Below, in pieces: positions 49,336 to 60,012 of a stretch of 64,000 bases of DNA; the first letter of the stretch is position 1, and each line of letters opens with the position of its first letter. Both the position numbers and the translations under genes were made by a program. Below the pieces are notes generated by a model. The model ran no database searches. It was not told the DNA's origin and saw nothing but the letters and a program-made list of their open reading frames with translations. The stretch is from Tamarix chinensis (taxonomy: Eukaryota; Streptophyta; Magnoliopsida; Caryophyllales; Tamaricaceae). The stretch is taken from contig CM060177.1 of the NCBI GenBank assembly GCA_030549775.1, positions 52,574,138 to 52,638,137 on the forward strand, written 5' to 3'.

Positions 49336-50361
49336 CTTATATCAAATCATTATTATTACTACATTAATTATTAATATTAACACCTCATCCACAACCCTTA
49401 TAGTTAAGACAATACTTATTAGCACCCATATATATATTAGGCCATATTCTTGTACAAGATATATTACTGAAATACCCCTAAGACTCACAAAATATTAATC
49501 ATGCAATAAAGATCAAAATACCATAATACAACATGGATAATACTTAACATTTTCATTAACCACCAAACTCTTACCTTAAATAATATTTCCATATATAACA
49601 TATAACCTACATGCTTCTTTTTATCAAACATCACAATAAACTACGCATATGATATTAAACAAAATATAAGTATAATAACATAATAAAAATCCTAATGTGC
49701 CAACATACGTTAATCCATGCATTTAGGTGGGATTTAACAGTTACCTCGATTCCAGCAAAATAAACCTTACTGGTATTCCAGTTAAAGGTTCAAGCTTTGA
49801 TTATCAAAACCAATACCTAAAAATAATATCAAGACTTAGTACATTAGAAATAATAAAAATCAAAGTATAAGGTTTTGTAACACTTAATTAATATAATAAT
49901 TAACTTAAAATATTATTATACCTTAAAATTTTTACCCAAATAAATCAAGAAGAGTAGCAGCTCATCCTACTCATGCAGCATGAGCTGCATGCAAAGAAAG
50001 GAAAAGGAGGGGGCTCAAAGGTGGTGAAAAGAGGGAAAGTTGGGCGCTTTCGGGTTAGTGGTTTGGGGCTAAGAAAAATACATGATGCGGAAGGATTTGG
50101 GGCAAGGGAATGGTGTAGAAGTGGAGAGGGGGTGTAGGTGGTGGTCGAGGATGGGTTGAAGGAGGCTAAGGGCGGCGGAGGTGGCGGCGGAGGAGGGAGT
50201 CCAAATGGGGGCTTGTGAGGAAGGAAAAGAGAGAGGCAAAATGAAGGCTTTTGGGTAGTGTTTTCAGGAAAAGTAGGATTGGGGGTGGTAGAGGGGGTTG
50301 CAAGGATTGGTTTGGTAGCTCAAGTGGCGGCAGAGTGGCGGATGTGCGCGGATCGATAGCT

Positions 50362-50369
50362 ACTATATA
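50362..50369 (-). promoter_or_regulatory. TATA-like box of unit I
   Basis: CTATATAG at the downstream edge of the purine-rich (plus-strand) U3, the position of TATAAATA in the other units. Confidence 0.4.
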
Positions 50370-51532
50370 GGGTGGCTGCCGATAAAGGAGGGAGAGAAGA
50401 GAAAAAAGAGGAGAGGAGGAAGAAGGAGGCTATAGGGTGGCTCAATGGGGGTTGATGGTTCGGGGGTGAGGTAGAGGGTGGCAGGGGGTGGTGCAGGTGG
50501 TGGTTGAGGCGGAGGAAGCGGCAGAGATGGGTGGCTAAACAAAAATAGGGGAGAGAGGGGAGGAGAAGAAAGGGAGAAAAAGGAGGCTTGAGCAAGGCAT
50601 ATGGGGCTCGGGAAAATGCAGAATGGGACAAGAAAGGAAGAAGAAAAAGAAGGGAAGAGAGAGGAGGGAATAGGGTGGCTCGAGGGGTGGCGGTAGGGTG
50701 TTGGGGGAATAGGGGTTGCAAGGAGAGGGAGGAGAAGAAAGGTATGGAAATGGTAGGGAGAGGGAGAGGTAGAGATGGTGGGGCCGGTATGGCAGGAAAA
50801 TGACCAGAGGGAGAGAGAGGGAGATAGAGGGAAGCAAGTGGGGGATAGGGAGTTGCAGGTGGGGATGGTGGGGGTCGGGAATTTCGTTAGAGAAAGAGTA
50901 AGAAGAAAGAAAGAAGAAGAAGGAAGGGGAGGCTGGGTGCTAGGCGTGAGTGGGCAGCCGAAGAAAAGAAAGAAGCAGGTCGTCCGGTCGAGGAAGAAGA
51001 AAAGAAAGGAAAGAGGGAGGCGGGCCAGCGACACGCAGAGGAGGAAAAGAAAAATGGGCTAGTGGCCTAGGTGCCAGGGAGAAGGAGAGGGAGGAGAGGG
51101 GGAGAGATGGGCCAGCGGCCTAAAGAAAAAGGAAAGAAGAAGGAAAGGAGAAAAAGGAGAAAAAGGAGAAGGAAAAAGGAAAAAGGAAAAAGAAAAGGAG
51201 AAAATGGGGCAATTAAAAATACTTTAATTTATAAAATAATAAAATACAATATTTATGGGTAATAAATTTTATTTAATAATTTAGTTTAATATAATTAAAA
51301 TATAAGGGTTTAAAAAGGATAATTTTAGTAAAATAATGGTTTGAAAATCTATTTAAATAATAAGAGTGTGCTAAAATAACAAAATATTTATTTTAATTTA
51401 CTAAATATTTATACCCAATTTTATTTACTCAAAAATCCATAAAATAATTAAATTAAATAGATTTAAGGCTAATTTATCCCAAATAAAAGTTATTTATTAA
51501 ATTATAAGCTTTTAAAATTTCGGGGGATTACA

Positions 51533-52560
51533 ACAAGTCCCATGTGTAACCACAAATAGAAGGGAACAAGTAGAGGAAGGGCATGTGAGAAGGGCATAAA
51601 ACTAGACAGATGAAGAAGAAGAGAGCGTGGGGAATTATGTAAGTCTACACGACACCTCGAGAAAAACTTGTGATGATGTGGGGAAAAGGAATCAGCTTTG
51701 ATCTTCTTGATTTTGAAGGTAATATTGACTAGAAAAATTTTCTTGAATGGTTGAAAATTGTTGAATCTATTCTTGAGTATAAGGAAATTGATGATGAGAA
51801 ATGGTGCCGAATAGCAATATTAAAGTCTAATAAATTTGCTAGAGTGTGGTACGATAATTTAAAAAGGATACGGGATGGAGAAGGAAAATTATAGATTAGG
51901 TCATGGGAAAAATTAGAAAAGCACTTCAAGAAGAAATTTGTGCCTCGGGAATAAGAGCAAGAAAATTTTATAAAAATGACTATGTTGAGGTAAGGGTTAC
52001 TTGGAGTTAAAGAATACATTTGGGAGTTCAAAATGTTAGATCTAATATGTGGTGTCCAAGAAAGAGAAGAGCAAACATGTGCATGATCTATTGGGGGTTT
52101 TAATATGTAACTTCGGGAGAAGGTAGAGGTGTACCCTTATGAAGTGTTTGAAAACCTAGCTAATTTAGCCATCAATTTTAAGAAATAGTTGAAGAGGACA
52201 AAGCCAACAAGCAAGTTAAGCAATGCTCCATATGGTTTGAATTTCAAGGGTATGTTAGAGTCACCAATTTCTCAAGCCTTAAACCAAGACCATGCTAGGA
52301 ATTTCACTCATGAAGAAAAGGGTAAGGATCATGTGGTTGATAAGGTGAACAAATAATGCTTCAAATGTAGAGGTTATGGCTGCTTTTCTTGGGATTGTCC
52401 AAACCAAAAGGCATTGACTTTGAAGGAGATAGCAAATATGGAGGCTTGTGAAGAGAATTAATACCTTGATGAAGAACTAGAAAAAGAAAGTGATAGTTTG
52501 GAGGATGATTTGGAAGAAGGCCAAGTAAATTTCTATGTGTTGCAAAGGGTGTTCCAAGTA
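51533..52560 (+). pseudogene. gag of J (capsid core and zinc knuckle)
   Basis: The capsid core is readable with a few stops: LEWLKIVESILEYKEIDDEK (51743-51802), FARVWYDNLKRIRDG near 51835-51880, KLEKHFKKKFVPRE near 51912-51952 and GVKEYIWEFKMLD near 52003-52040. The zinc knuckle at 52358-52399 reads Cys-Phe-Lys-Cys-Arg-Gly-Tyr-Gly-Cys-Phe-Ser-Trp-Asp-Cys, so the canonical His is Cys. An acidic linker follows. Confidence 0.8.
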
Positions 52561-52599
52561 CAATAGCAACCTTTACTTACTCAATGGGAGAATATTTTC

Positions 52600-53040
52600 A
52601 ATACCAAGTGTAGAGTGGCTGATAAAGTGTGCAAAGTCATCATTAATAGTGGCTCATGCACTAATTTTGCTAGTGAGAAGATGGTAAACAAGCTCAGTTT
52701 AGAGACCAAGGATCATCCAAGACCATATTTTTGCCAATGGCTCAAGAAAGGCAAAGGCATAAGGGTAACCAAATAAACTCTTATTTCTTTTAAGATTGGA
52801 AATTATTTTGATGATATTTATGTGATATTATGCCTATGGATGCTTGTCACTTTTTGTTGGGAAGGCTGTGGCAATTTGATAGGAGGGTTGTGCATGATGG
52901 GGTCCTTAATGAGTATGTGGTATGCAAGGGTACAAAGAAGTTGAGGATAAAACCTAATTTAGATGTGGAGGATTTGGTTTTGAGGAATGAATGTGAAGAA
53001 AAAAAGAAGGAGAATGTCGAGTGTAGGAGGGAAAGATAAA
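52600..53040 (+). pseudogene. Aspartic protease of J
   Basis: VIINSGSCTNFASEKMVNKL at 52636-52695 is the protease active-site region with the catalytic Asp replaced by Asn. It continues through WLKKGKGIRVTK and a MDACHFLLGRLWQFDRRVVH stretch (52836-52895), the usual C-terminal part. The frame 52830-53039 is this tail. Confidence 0.8.
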
Positions 53041-53169
53041 AGAGTAACATGAAGATTTTGATCCTTAAGGAGTGTGAGATGAATGAAGCAATTAAAGACG
53101 AGGATATATGCTATGCATTAGTGGTAAAATAGGTCCAATGGGGGTGAGAATGCTTATATAGATATGAAA

Positions 53170-54850
53170 TTACAACAAGTATTAAAAGAGTATGACGATG
53201 TGTTTCTAGAAGAGTTGTTAAGTGGGATGCCTCCTTTGAGAGGTATTGAGCACACTATTGATCTTATTCTAGGAGTTTAATTACCAAATAAGCTAGCTCG
53301 TAGATGAAATCCGAAGGAGGCTAAGGAGCTACAAAAAAAAAGTGCAAGAGTTATTAGACCGTGGTTATATTTGGAAGAGTATGAGTCCATGTGGAGTTCC
53401 AGCTTTTTTGGTGCCTAAGAAGTATAGTACATGGTGGATGTGTATTGATTCATGAGCAATCAACAACATCACAATCAAGTGCAGATTTCTTATGCCAAGA
53501 TTAGATGACATGTTAGATGAGTTACATGACTGATGCAGGAGCATCCATTGAATATAATGATTGTCATTTTCATTCTAATCCTCAAGGTAAGGAAGATGAT
53601 TTAGCTTTCTTAATATTGGAGCCTATCATGTTAAATATTCTTGATAATTCTAATATGCTTGACATTAAAAACCATTCAAGTTATTCTTGTAGGTATGTTA
53701 CATATTTGCAAGAAGATAATGTTCATACACATTGATGTGTACAAATACTCCAAGGCATGTAAGGCTATGACATACATAGGATGATACATTACAATAAGAG
53801 ATAGAGTGACGATATTCATTATTTTTATAAACTTGTTGTAAACCCTAACCCTAAGTATATTTTATGTAAGTTAGGGTATGGTTATAATTTCATGTATGTA
53901 TCTTAGTCTATTGTATAACTTTGTAATATTAATCCTTAGTATCATTTAACCATTGATATTATGCTGTGGATTAAGGTTAATATGGGCTTAATTCAACCAT
54001 GATTAATGGGTTGAATTCAGAAGGAAAACTCGGCTGGTTTAAGATATCTCACCACCGAGTCTCCCTTCTCCTATATATACCTTTTGTGCACAACATTTGT
54101 ATGTAGAGTATTGAATAAGAATTTTGATAACACTTTGAGTAAGAGAACTAAAGTCTAATCCTCCCTTTTGGGGTCTACAATGAGCAAGGAAGATCTGAGA
54201 TAATCCTTCCTCAATACTATCTTCAAGTCGACACATTTGAACACCTTTAAATCTGCTGAAACACCTTCATCTTGTAACATCAAGTTCTTCGTCTATAATC
54301 CACCAAATCACTTCATTATTTTTGCATTAGATTGTGGGTGACAGCTTCTACTAAAAATTTTGATCCAATCTTCCGTTACTTTGATAAAAACCACATCAAT
54401 GATGTGAGGGTGTTCTTAAAGATTGATCTTAGAAGCGGTTATCCTTAAATGAGGATAAGGGAAGGGGACAAGTGGAAGAAATCTTTCAAAAATACATACG
54501 AGTTGTATGAGTGGTTGATGATACCATTTGGGCTATGTAATGCAACAAGTTCCTTCACGAGGTTGATGATGGAGGTACTTAGACCATTTTTTGGAGTTTT
54601 TGTTGCTGTCTACCTTGATTATATCTTCGTATATAGCAAGAGTGAGTTTGAGCACATATAACACTTGAAGAGGACATTTGATAAGCTTAGAGAGGTGAAC
54701 CTCTGTGGTAAGATGGAAAACTATGATTTCATGATAGAGAGGGTGATTTTTATTAGTTATATTGTGAGTGGAGATGGTATTCAAGTTGATCCGTCAAAGG
54801 TGGAAGCTATACAATCGTGGCCTATTCCTACTAATGTCTATGAAGTTTGA
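53170..54850 (+). pseudogene. Reverse transcriptase of J, split by a solo LTR
   Basis: The first part runs YDDVFLEELLSGMPPLRGIE (53191-53250) to an LDDMLDEL-like end at 53520. After the insertion RT resumes with VFLKIDLRSGY (54413-54445), YELYEWLMIPFGLCNATSSF (54498-54557) and VYLDYIFVYSK (54608-54640). The family motif is [FY]xDD, so the second catalytic Asp is Tyr. VIFISYIVSGDGIQVDPSKV (54741-54800) and QSWPIPTNVYEV finish the domain. Removing the solo LTR and one target duplication restores the reading phase, which confirms the insertion. Confidence 0.85.
53531..54398 (+). mobile_element. Solo LTR inside RT of J
   Basis: TGATGCAGGAGC...CCACATCA, 868 bp, with inverted ends TGATG/CATCA. Flanks are ATGAC (53526-53530) and ATGAT (54399-54403), a 4/5 target duplication. 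A TATA box (CTATATATACC, about 54070) precedes a leader. Its start resembles the J LTR start, so it is probably a solo LTR from a related gypsy family. The 72-codon frame at 53517-53735 is LTR sequence, not a gene. Confidence 0.8.
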
Positions 54851-54904
54851 AGTTTCCATAGGTTGACCTCATTCTATCGGAGGTTTATCAAAGAATTCTC
54901 TACC

Positions 54905-55395
54905 ATTACAACACCTATTACATAACAGATGAAGAAAGGAGAGTTCCATTGGAATGATCAAGCGGCAAAGGCTTTTAAAGACTTGAAGACAAAGATCTCA
55001 AATGCATCGGTATTATCTTCACCTTATTTTGATAAATTATTTAAAGTAATATGTGATGTGAGTTGTGTAGGCATTGGGGGTGTGCTTTCACAAGAAAGGA
55101 AGCTGATTACTTTCTTTGGTAAGAAGTTGAATGGCACAAGACTCAACTATTCAACTAATGATAAAGAGTTCTATGCTATTATCTGTTGTTTGAGGCATAG
55201 AGTGATCACTTGAGACCCAATCCTTTTGTAATTCATTCGGATCATGAGAGTTTGAAGTATTTGAATGGTCAAAATAAGGTAGTCCAAGAAATGCTAAGTG
55301 GATAAGCTTCTCACAGACATTTGTGTTCTCTAAAAGATATGTGGATGGAAAATAAAATTTCGTGGCGGATGCATTATCAAGGAGGACCATGGTAC
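54905..55395 (+). pseudogene. RNase H of J
   Basis: MKKGEFHWNDQAAKAFKDLK (54929-54988), CDVSCVGIGGVLSQE (55054-55098), KKLNGTRLNYSTNDKEFYAI (55123-55182) and, after a frameshift near 55200, HSDHESLKYLNGQNK (55236-55280). This is the normal order of gypsy RNase H. VADAL-like remnants are near 55360. Confidence 0.85.
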
Positions 55396-55579
55396 TTACC
55401 ATGATGGATAAAAAGCTTTTGGGGTTTGAGATGTTGGAGAGTTAATATGCCTTGGATGATGATTTTGCTATGATCTTCAAAGAATACAAGAAGCAAGGAA
55501 GTTTTGGAGCTTATGTTATTCAAGATGGGTTCTTATTCAAGCACAATAAATTGTGTGTGCCAAAGACCTTCGTTCACTT

Positions 55580-56664
55580 ACTAATATAAGAGGTGCATGA
55601 AGGAGGAATTTTAGGACACTTTGGAGTTCACAAGACTTTAGAGTTGCCACAAGAACATTTCTATTGGCTAAGAATGCAAAAGGGAGTATAAGCTATGGTT
55701 GCTAGGTGTGCTATGTGTTAAAGGAGTAAGAATTTCTTCTAGAAAGGGTTATATGTACCTTTACCTGTGCCTACTCTACCATGGAAAGGTGTTAGTATGG
55801 ATTTTATTTTGGTATTACCTAGGACACAATGAGGCAAGTATTCTATTATGGTTGTAGTGGATTGATTTTCCAAGATAGCTCATTTTATTCCATGTTACAA
55901 GACTAATGAAGCTACCCATGTTATAGATTTGTAGTTCAAGGAGATCACGAGGTTGTATGGAATTCTGAGGAGTATTGTTTCAGATAGAGATGTGAAGTTC
56001 CTAAGCTATTTTTGGAATACATTATGGAACATGCTCAGAATAAAGCTTTTATTTAGCACATCCATCATCCTTAAAGGGATTGAAAAACCTAAGTTATTAA
56101 TAGAACATTGGGTACTTTGCTAAGGGGATTGGTGAGTAAGAGTGCTAAGGATTAGGTTGTCAAGTTAGCACATGTGGAGTTTGCTTACAATTGAAGTCCT
56201 TCTACTACAACAAACTCTAGTTCAATCGAGATAGTATATGGTATTAATCCATATATGCCATTTGATATGATACCATTGAAGAAGGGTGAAGTGAATACTT
56301 ATGATGTACAAAAGAGAGTGGAGCTCTTTCAAAAACTTCATAAGAAAATCAAGAAAAATATTGAGAAGGAAAATGAAGTGTACAAGACTAGGGAAAATGA
56401 GCACAGGAGTCAACAAGTTTTTCAATCGGGATATTTAATATGGTTACACTTGAGGAAGGAGTGATTTCCTAATCTAAGGAAACGAAAGCTTATGCCAAGG
56501 GCAGTTGGTCCTTTCAAAGTACTTCAAAGGTTTGAAGAAAGTTCTTATGAGCTCGGTTTGCTAGATTCATATGGTGGGGTGTCAAGGACATTCAATGTTG
56601 GAGATATTAACTCTTATTATGGTGATACAAAATTGAGGAAAAATTCAAATCAACAAGGGGAGAA
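55580..56664 (+). pseudogene. Integrase of J
   Basis: A zinc-binding remnant (HFGVHKT near 55617-55640; CAMC-type pair near 55710) precedes the catalytic core: PWKGVSMDFILVLPRT (55780-55827), YSIMVVVD and FSKIAHFIPCYKTNEA (55866-55915), and [16 protein letters not shown] (55974-56020). These contain the first two acidic residues of the D,D-35-E triad; the Glu region (56060-56095) is decayed. KLAHVEFAYN (56163-56192) and the C-terminal frames 56255-56464 and 56492-56664 (GPFKVLQRF, TFNVGDINSYYGD) complete it. No chromodomain is visible. Confidence 0.85.
56655..56664 (+). other. Polypurine tract of J
   Basis: AAGGGGAGAA sits immediately before the 3' LTR start TGACACAGG, the standard plus-strand primer position. 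Confidence 0.75.
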
Positions 56665-57657
56665 TGACACAGGAACAAACACTCAAGAATTGGCTTTTAT
56701 TATTATGGAACCAATTATTCTTCATTTGGAAAGTATCTGCCATAAATCTAAAGACCAATATGTTGTTAGAAATGTAATAAACAAGCAATTAAGTATTTAC
56801 ATGCATGTGCATGGCATGCATGGAATGAGTGAACGTGTGCATGGGGAATTTATTTTTAGACTTGTCAAGCACTAATATTAATATTAGCTAATTAATTAAT
56901 TAAGTAGTAGAGTTGGATCATAGGTAATGCATAAAGTATCATAAAGTTAGCATAATATCTTTTAGCTTGGAATCTTTTGAATTATACCTTTAGCTAGTGG
57001 TAGAATGGCTATAAGCATCCATAGAAGGCATGAGTATGAGACATTGAAGTTGAAGATCAATATTGACGTTGAATACAATCGAATTTTTTATGAGTTCAAT
57101 TTAAGTTAATTGAATCTGTGTGAATGGTTTAGCTTGAAAGTTTTAATCTTTTCATCTGTGTGAGTTAGAGTTTAATTCATATCTTTTCTACTCTCTGTAA
57201 TCCATATTTTTCTAGCCATAATTTTCATCCAAATCCCACTCTAATTTGAATTTAAGCGAAGCCCTAATTCATTTTACACATTAGAAACCCTAAACTACCA
57301 TTCAAAACTCTATCACCTTTCATCTGAACCAAACAACACTTTCGAATCAAACCCTAACCCTAACACTAACCCACAAGCTCATCATTCATCTAAACCCTAA
57401 CCTTCAGAGCTTAGCATCATCAATATATCATTGTCGAATGCATATACCAATTACCACAAATCACTTGAACCATCACCATTAAAAAGCCATCACCATCGAA
57501 TCATATCTATTTTGTTCAAATCATCACCACCATCTTTCCATCCTATTCGAATGTGTTAACTCCTAATACACCATCACCTAGTCTTATTCTAATTATTATC
57601 ATCACAATCGTAGTATATGCTCATCAATTTGAGAAATCTATGCTCCCACACACATCA
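56665..57657 (+). repeat. 3' LTR of J
   Basis: TGACACAGGAAC...CCCACACACATCA, 993 bp. It is collinear with the 5' LTR at 44506-46209. The integrase frame runs on into it for about 70 codons, which is probably incidental. Confidence 0.85.
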
Positions 57658-57830
57658 TAAGATCAAGATATGGAGTATTTCTGAGGGTGCATCCAGTTTA
57701 TTCAAGCATATGATCTTCCCCTAAGGCACAACTTATAGAATCGCATTCAAGCTTGATCATGTATTGGGCAATTAAGAGTGCTTTGAGGTGTATAGGAAAT
57801 CTTGAGCACACTTTACCCCCTTGATATTGT
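57658..57830 (+). pseudogene. Short LINE continuation after J
   Basis: By position this should continue the endonuclease cut at 44505. QDMEYF...GCIQFIQAYDLP (57667-57716) resembles the stretch that follows the DFN motif in plant LINE endonucleases. The match is short and based on memory. Confidence 0.35.
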
Positions 57831-58955
57831 ACCACACCTCTATAACGATATATATTACAAAAGTGGTGTCAATGAGATCAAAACCCTTTTGGTTTTTTAA
57901 TACGTGGGTACAAGATGCAGATTTTGATGTTAATGTAGCATAGGGGTGGTAACACTAGGGGAAGAAGAGCTTATTAGAAGGTATTATTTGTCATCTAAAG
58001 AACCTAATGATGCCTCTAAAGTGTTTATCCTTGCATTAATTTGGGATTTTTATGCCTTGGGGTTGTATATTATTGAAACCATTCTGTTAGTTGAGAATAG
58101 TGGGTCCCTAAAATCATCATAAATCTATAATTGGTTTAATTTTTGGTTAAGAATACTGTTATGGAGTTTATTAGTGTTTTGCCTTTGAGCCCTATCTATG
58201 GTATAATGGATATTACTGGTTTTGATATTGAAATATAAGATATATTTTAAAGTGTGTTGTTATTATGTTGATATTTGTCCGAATAATTATTTTAGAGTGT
58301 ATCCCTTAGATGCTTGGTTAGTATGTTTCATTATGTTGTAAATGAATGAGTATCAGCAATATGGGGATTTTGTAATATTTGTTTACATAATATGATTATG
58401 ATATTTTTGATCATCATATGTGTAATTTAATGTTTATATCATGTATTGTTGTGATGCCTTTTATGTGTTCCATACATGCTTTTTATACTAGCTTTGTATA
58501 ATCGGCTCCTCGGTACCATTATTCTAAAGGGTTCCTTTTCATGGGCCCCTACTTATTCAATAAAAAGTGATCTTTAGAAGTTAACTTGTGAGATCAGTTG
58601 AATGCTAGTACTTGGGTTAAGAGTTTGGGTTGTTTGGTGCTTTGCATGGTATCTTTTGAACTGGATGTTCTTATAATCTTATATCTTTACGTATTTTACT
58701 TTCATTGAATTTGTAACCGATGATAGTAGTTTTATTTGTTATGATGTTAATTTTATTTGATTCTCTCCACTTTAATTCTTATAATTGTGTTATTAATCTA
58801 AGCAAAGTAATGCTTTTAATCTTAACACTTGGTATGAGAATAGTAGAAGAAACCTTTAGCAAGTGTGGTGGTAACACCCCACATTTTAATATTTTAGCTT
58901 CAGAAATTAATTACTCAAACGTAATTTTTTGGTTCTTAATTTTGGGGGTGTTATA
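57831..58955 (+). mobile_element. Right end of an LTR unit (K)
   Basis: It ends GGGGGTGTTATA at 58955. The block 58810-58955 is homologous to the right ends of B and M, and 58535-58570 (AAAGGGTTCC...TATTCAAT) matches the minus strand of unit I near 46850-46890. The left boundary is not visible. Confidence 0.55.
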
Positions 58956-59993
58956 GTACCCTTATGAAGACAAAAATGAAACTTAGCAACTCTAATTAAA
59001 ATCGCACAGAAGTCTAAAACAAAACAAGTGATTAGGAGAAGATTTTTTTTTTAAAAAAAACCACCTATATCAAATGAGAAACCAAAGCTTGGTAACCCTT
59101 TAACCTTTCCAAGATCTAAATGTATCCACTTAAAGATAATGATAGGGAAGATCTTAAAGAAATATTATATGAGGAATAATATTTCAAAGCAATGAACAAG
59201 AAGACGCAGAGGAAGGCAAGGGAAGGTGGAAGAGAGAAAAGGCATCATATGATGGTAGAGAGAAATAAGAGAAAAAAGGGGTTATAAGGTGATAATGGTA
59301 TAAGGAATTGTTGAAGGATGAGGGCTAAGGGGGTTTATAACTCAAAACCATATCCTTAAGTTCAAATTTGGACTAATGTGGGCTAGTTTAATATATAAAA
59401 AATAGATTTGTTTCCTTAAAAGCTAAAATGGGATTTTTTTATACTTGAGAAATAAGGTATATAAGGAAAGAAAAACTTAGAGTCCTGGCCAAAATTTTAA
59501 GAAGATAAATCTTCCATTTTAAGTATAATTAGTAGAGAGAGGATGAAAAGCATAAGAGGAGAGGTAATAAATCACTCTTTGGTGTCTCATTTGCCTCAAA
59601 TCTAATTTTAGTTTGTTAAGTTTTGCTAAATGGTTCATAAAACTTGTAAAAATGACATAGAAACCATTTACAAAAGGAAAAATTAAGTTTCCAAATCATT
59701 TGGAAATAATTTTGAATGAAAAATAAGTGATATTAGTTAACTTCTAGGATGCCACAATTGACTTATTATTCATCATTTGAGTATTAAGAAAATACTGCAC
59801 ACATTAACCAACCATGATGATGGGTTAATTGATGAGCTAGAAACCCATTTCCAACCCTTTTCTTTCCAACTTTACACAAGCCCTTCATACTAAAGCCTAA
59901 TATACACTTCTAAAATGAGACCAAACACCATCAAATAATCATCACACACATGAATTTTAACACATTATTAGCCCAAATTTATGGTATATTACA
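58956..59993 (-). mobile_element. 3' LTR (L) of the minus-strand Tekay/Del-like element P2
   Basis: On the minus strand it starts TGTAATATACCATAAATTTG at 59993, right after a polypurine-like CTTCTTAAGGTGGTAATGA. That start is close to TGTAATACCCCAAAATT of the giant units. It runs to about 58956, where it meets the right end of K tail to tail (shared TATA at the joint). A GTTATAAACCCCC promoter-like site lies near 59325-59337 on the minus strand. Confidence 0.55.
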
Positions 59994-60012
59994 TCATTAC
60001 CACCTTAAGAAG

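Larger units (their letters stand above)
46475..51532 (-). mobile_element. Giant LTR unit I, nested in gag of J
   Basis: The minus-strand left end reads GGGGGATTACA (plus strand) at 51522-51532. The right-end block (46490-46640) matches C strongly (AAATTTACTACTGAAAAATT, ATTACCGCCAT, GTACCAAGTGTTAAGGCT), but the last bases (TGCAGAGAATAGCGG) have decayed. On its own strand it has a pyrimidine-rich U3 (51210-50000), a TATA-like site (50369-50362), a minisatellite where other units have (ATT)n, a degenerate donor-like module, the boxes GGGCCCGTCCCATATCTTGA (plus strand, about 47674-47693) and the 49-bp array. About 5.06 kb. Gag of J resumes after 51533. No target duplication is clear. Confidence 0.7.
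44506..57657 (+). mobile_element. Full-length Ty3/gypsy element J, inserted in the LINE
   Basis: Both LTRs, primer binding site, gag, protease, RT, RNase H, integrase and polypurine tract are in canonical order. Flanking pentamers are TATGA (44501-44505) and TAAGA (57658-57662), 4 of 5 matching. Total length is 13.15 kb, but three nested insertions (45336-46157, about 46475-51532 and 53531-54398) account for about 6.7 kb, leaving the usual 6.4 kb. The integrase ends without a visible chromodomain. The wording resembles CRM/Reina-type plant gypsy elements, but I cannot fix the lineage. All coding parts carry stops. Confidence 0.85.

Noticed and set aside
50363..51034. 223-codon minus-strand frame, the longest in the window
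   Set aside because: It is a low-complexity Ser/Pro/Leu/Phe translation of the pyrimidine-rich U3 of unit I, with no domain and no match to the frames of other units.
53517..53735. 72-codon frame as a small gene
   Set aside because: It lies inside the solo LTR that interrupts RT of J and resembles the equivalent LTR part of J.
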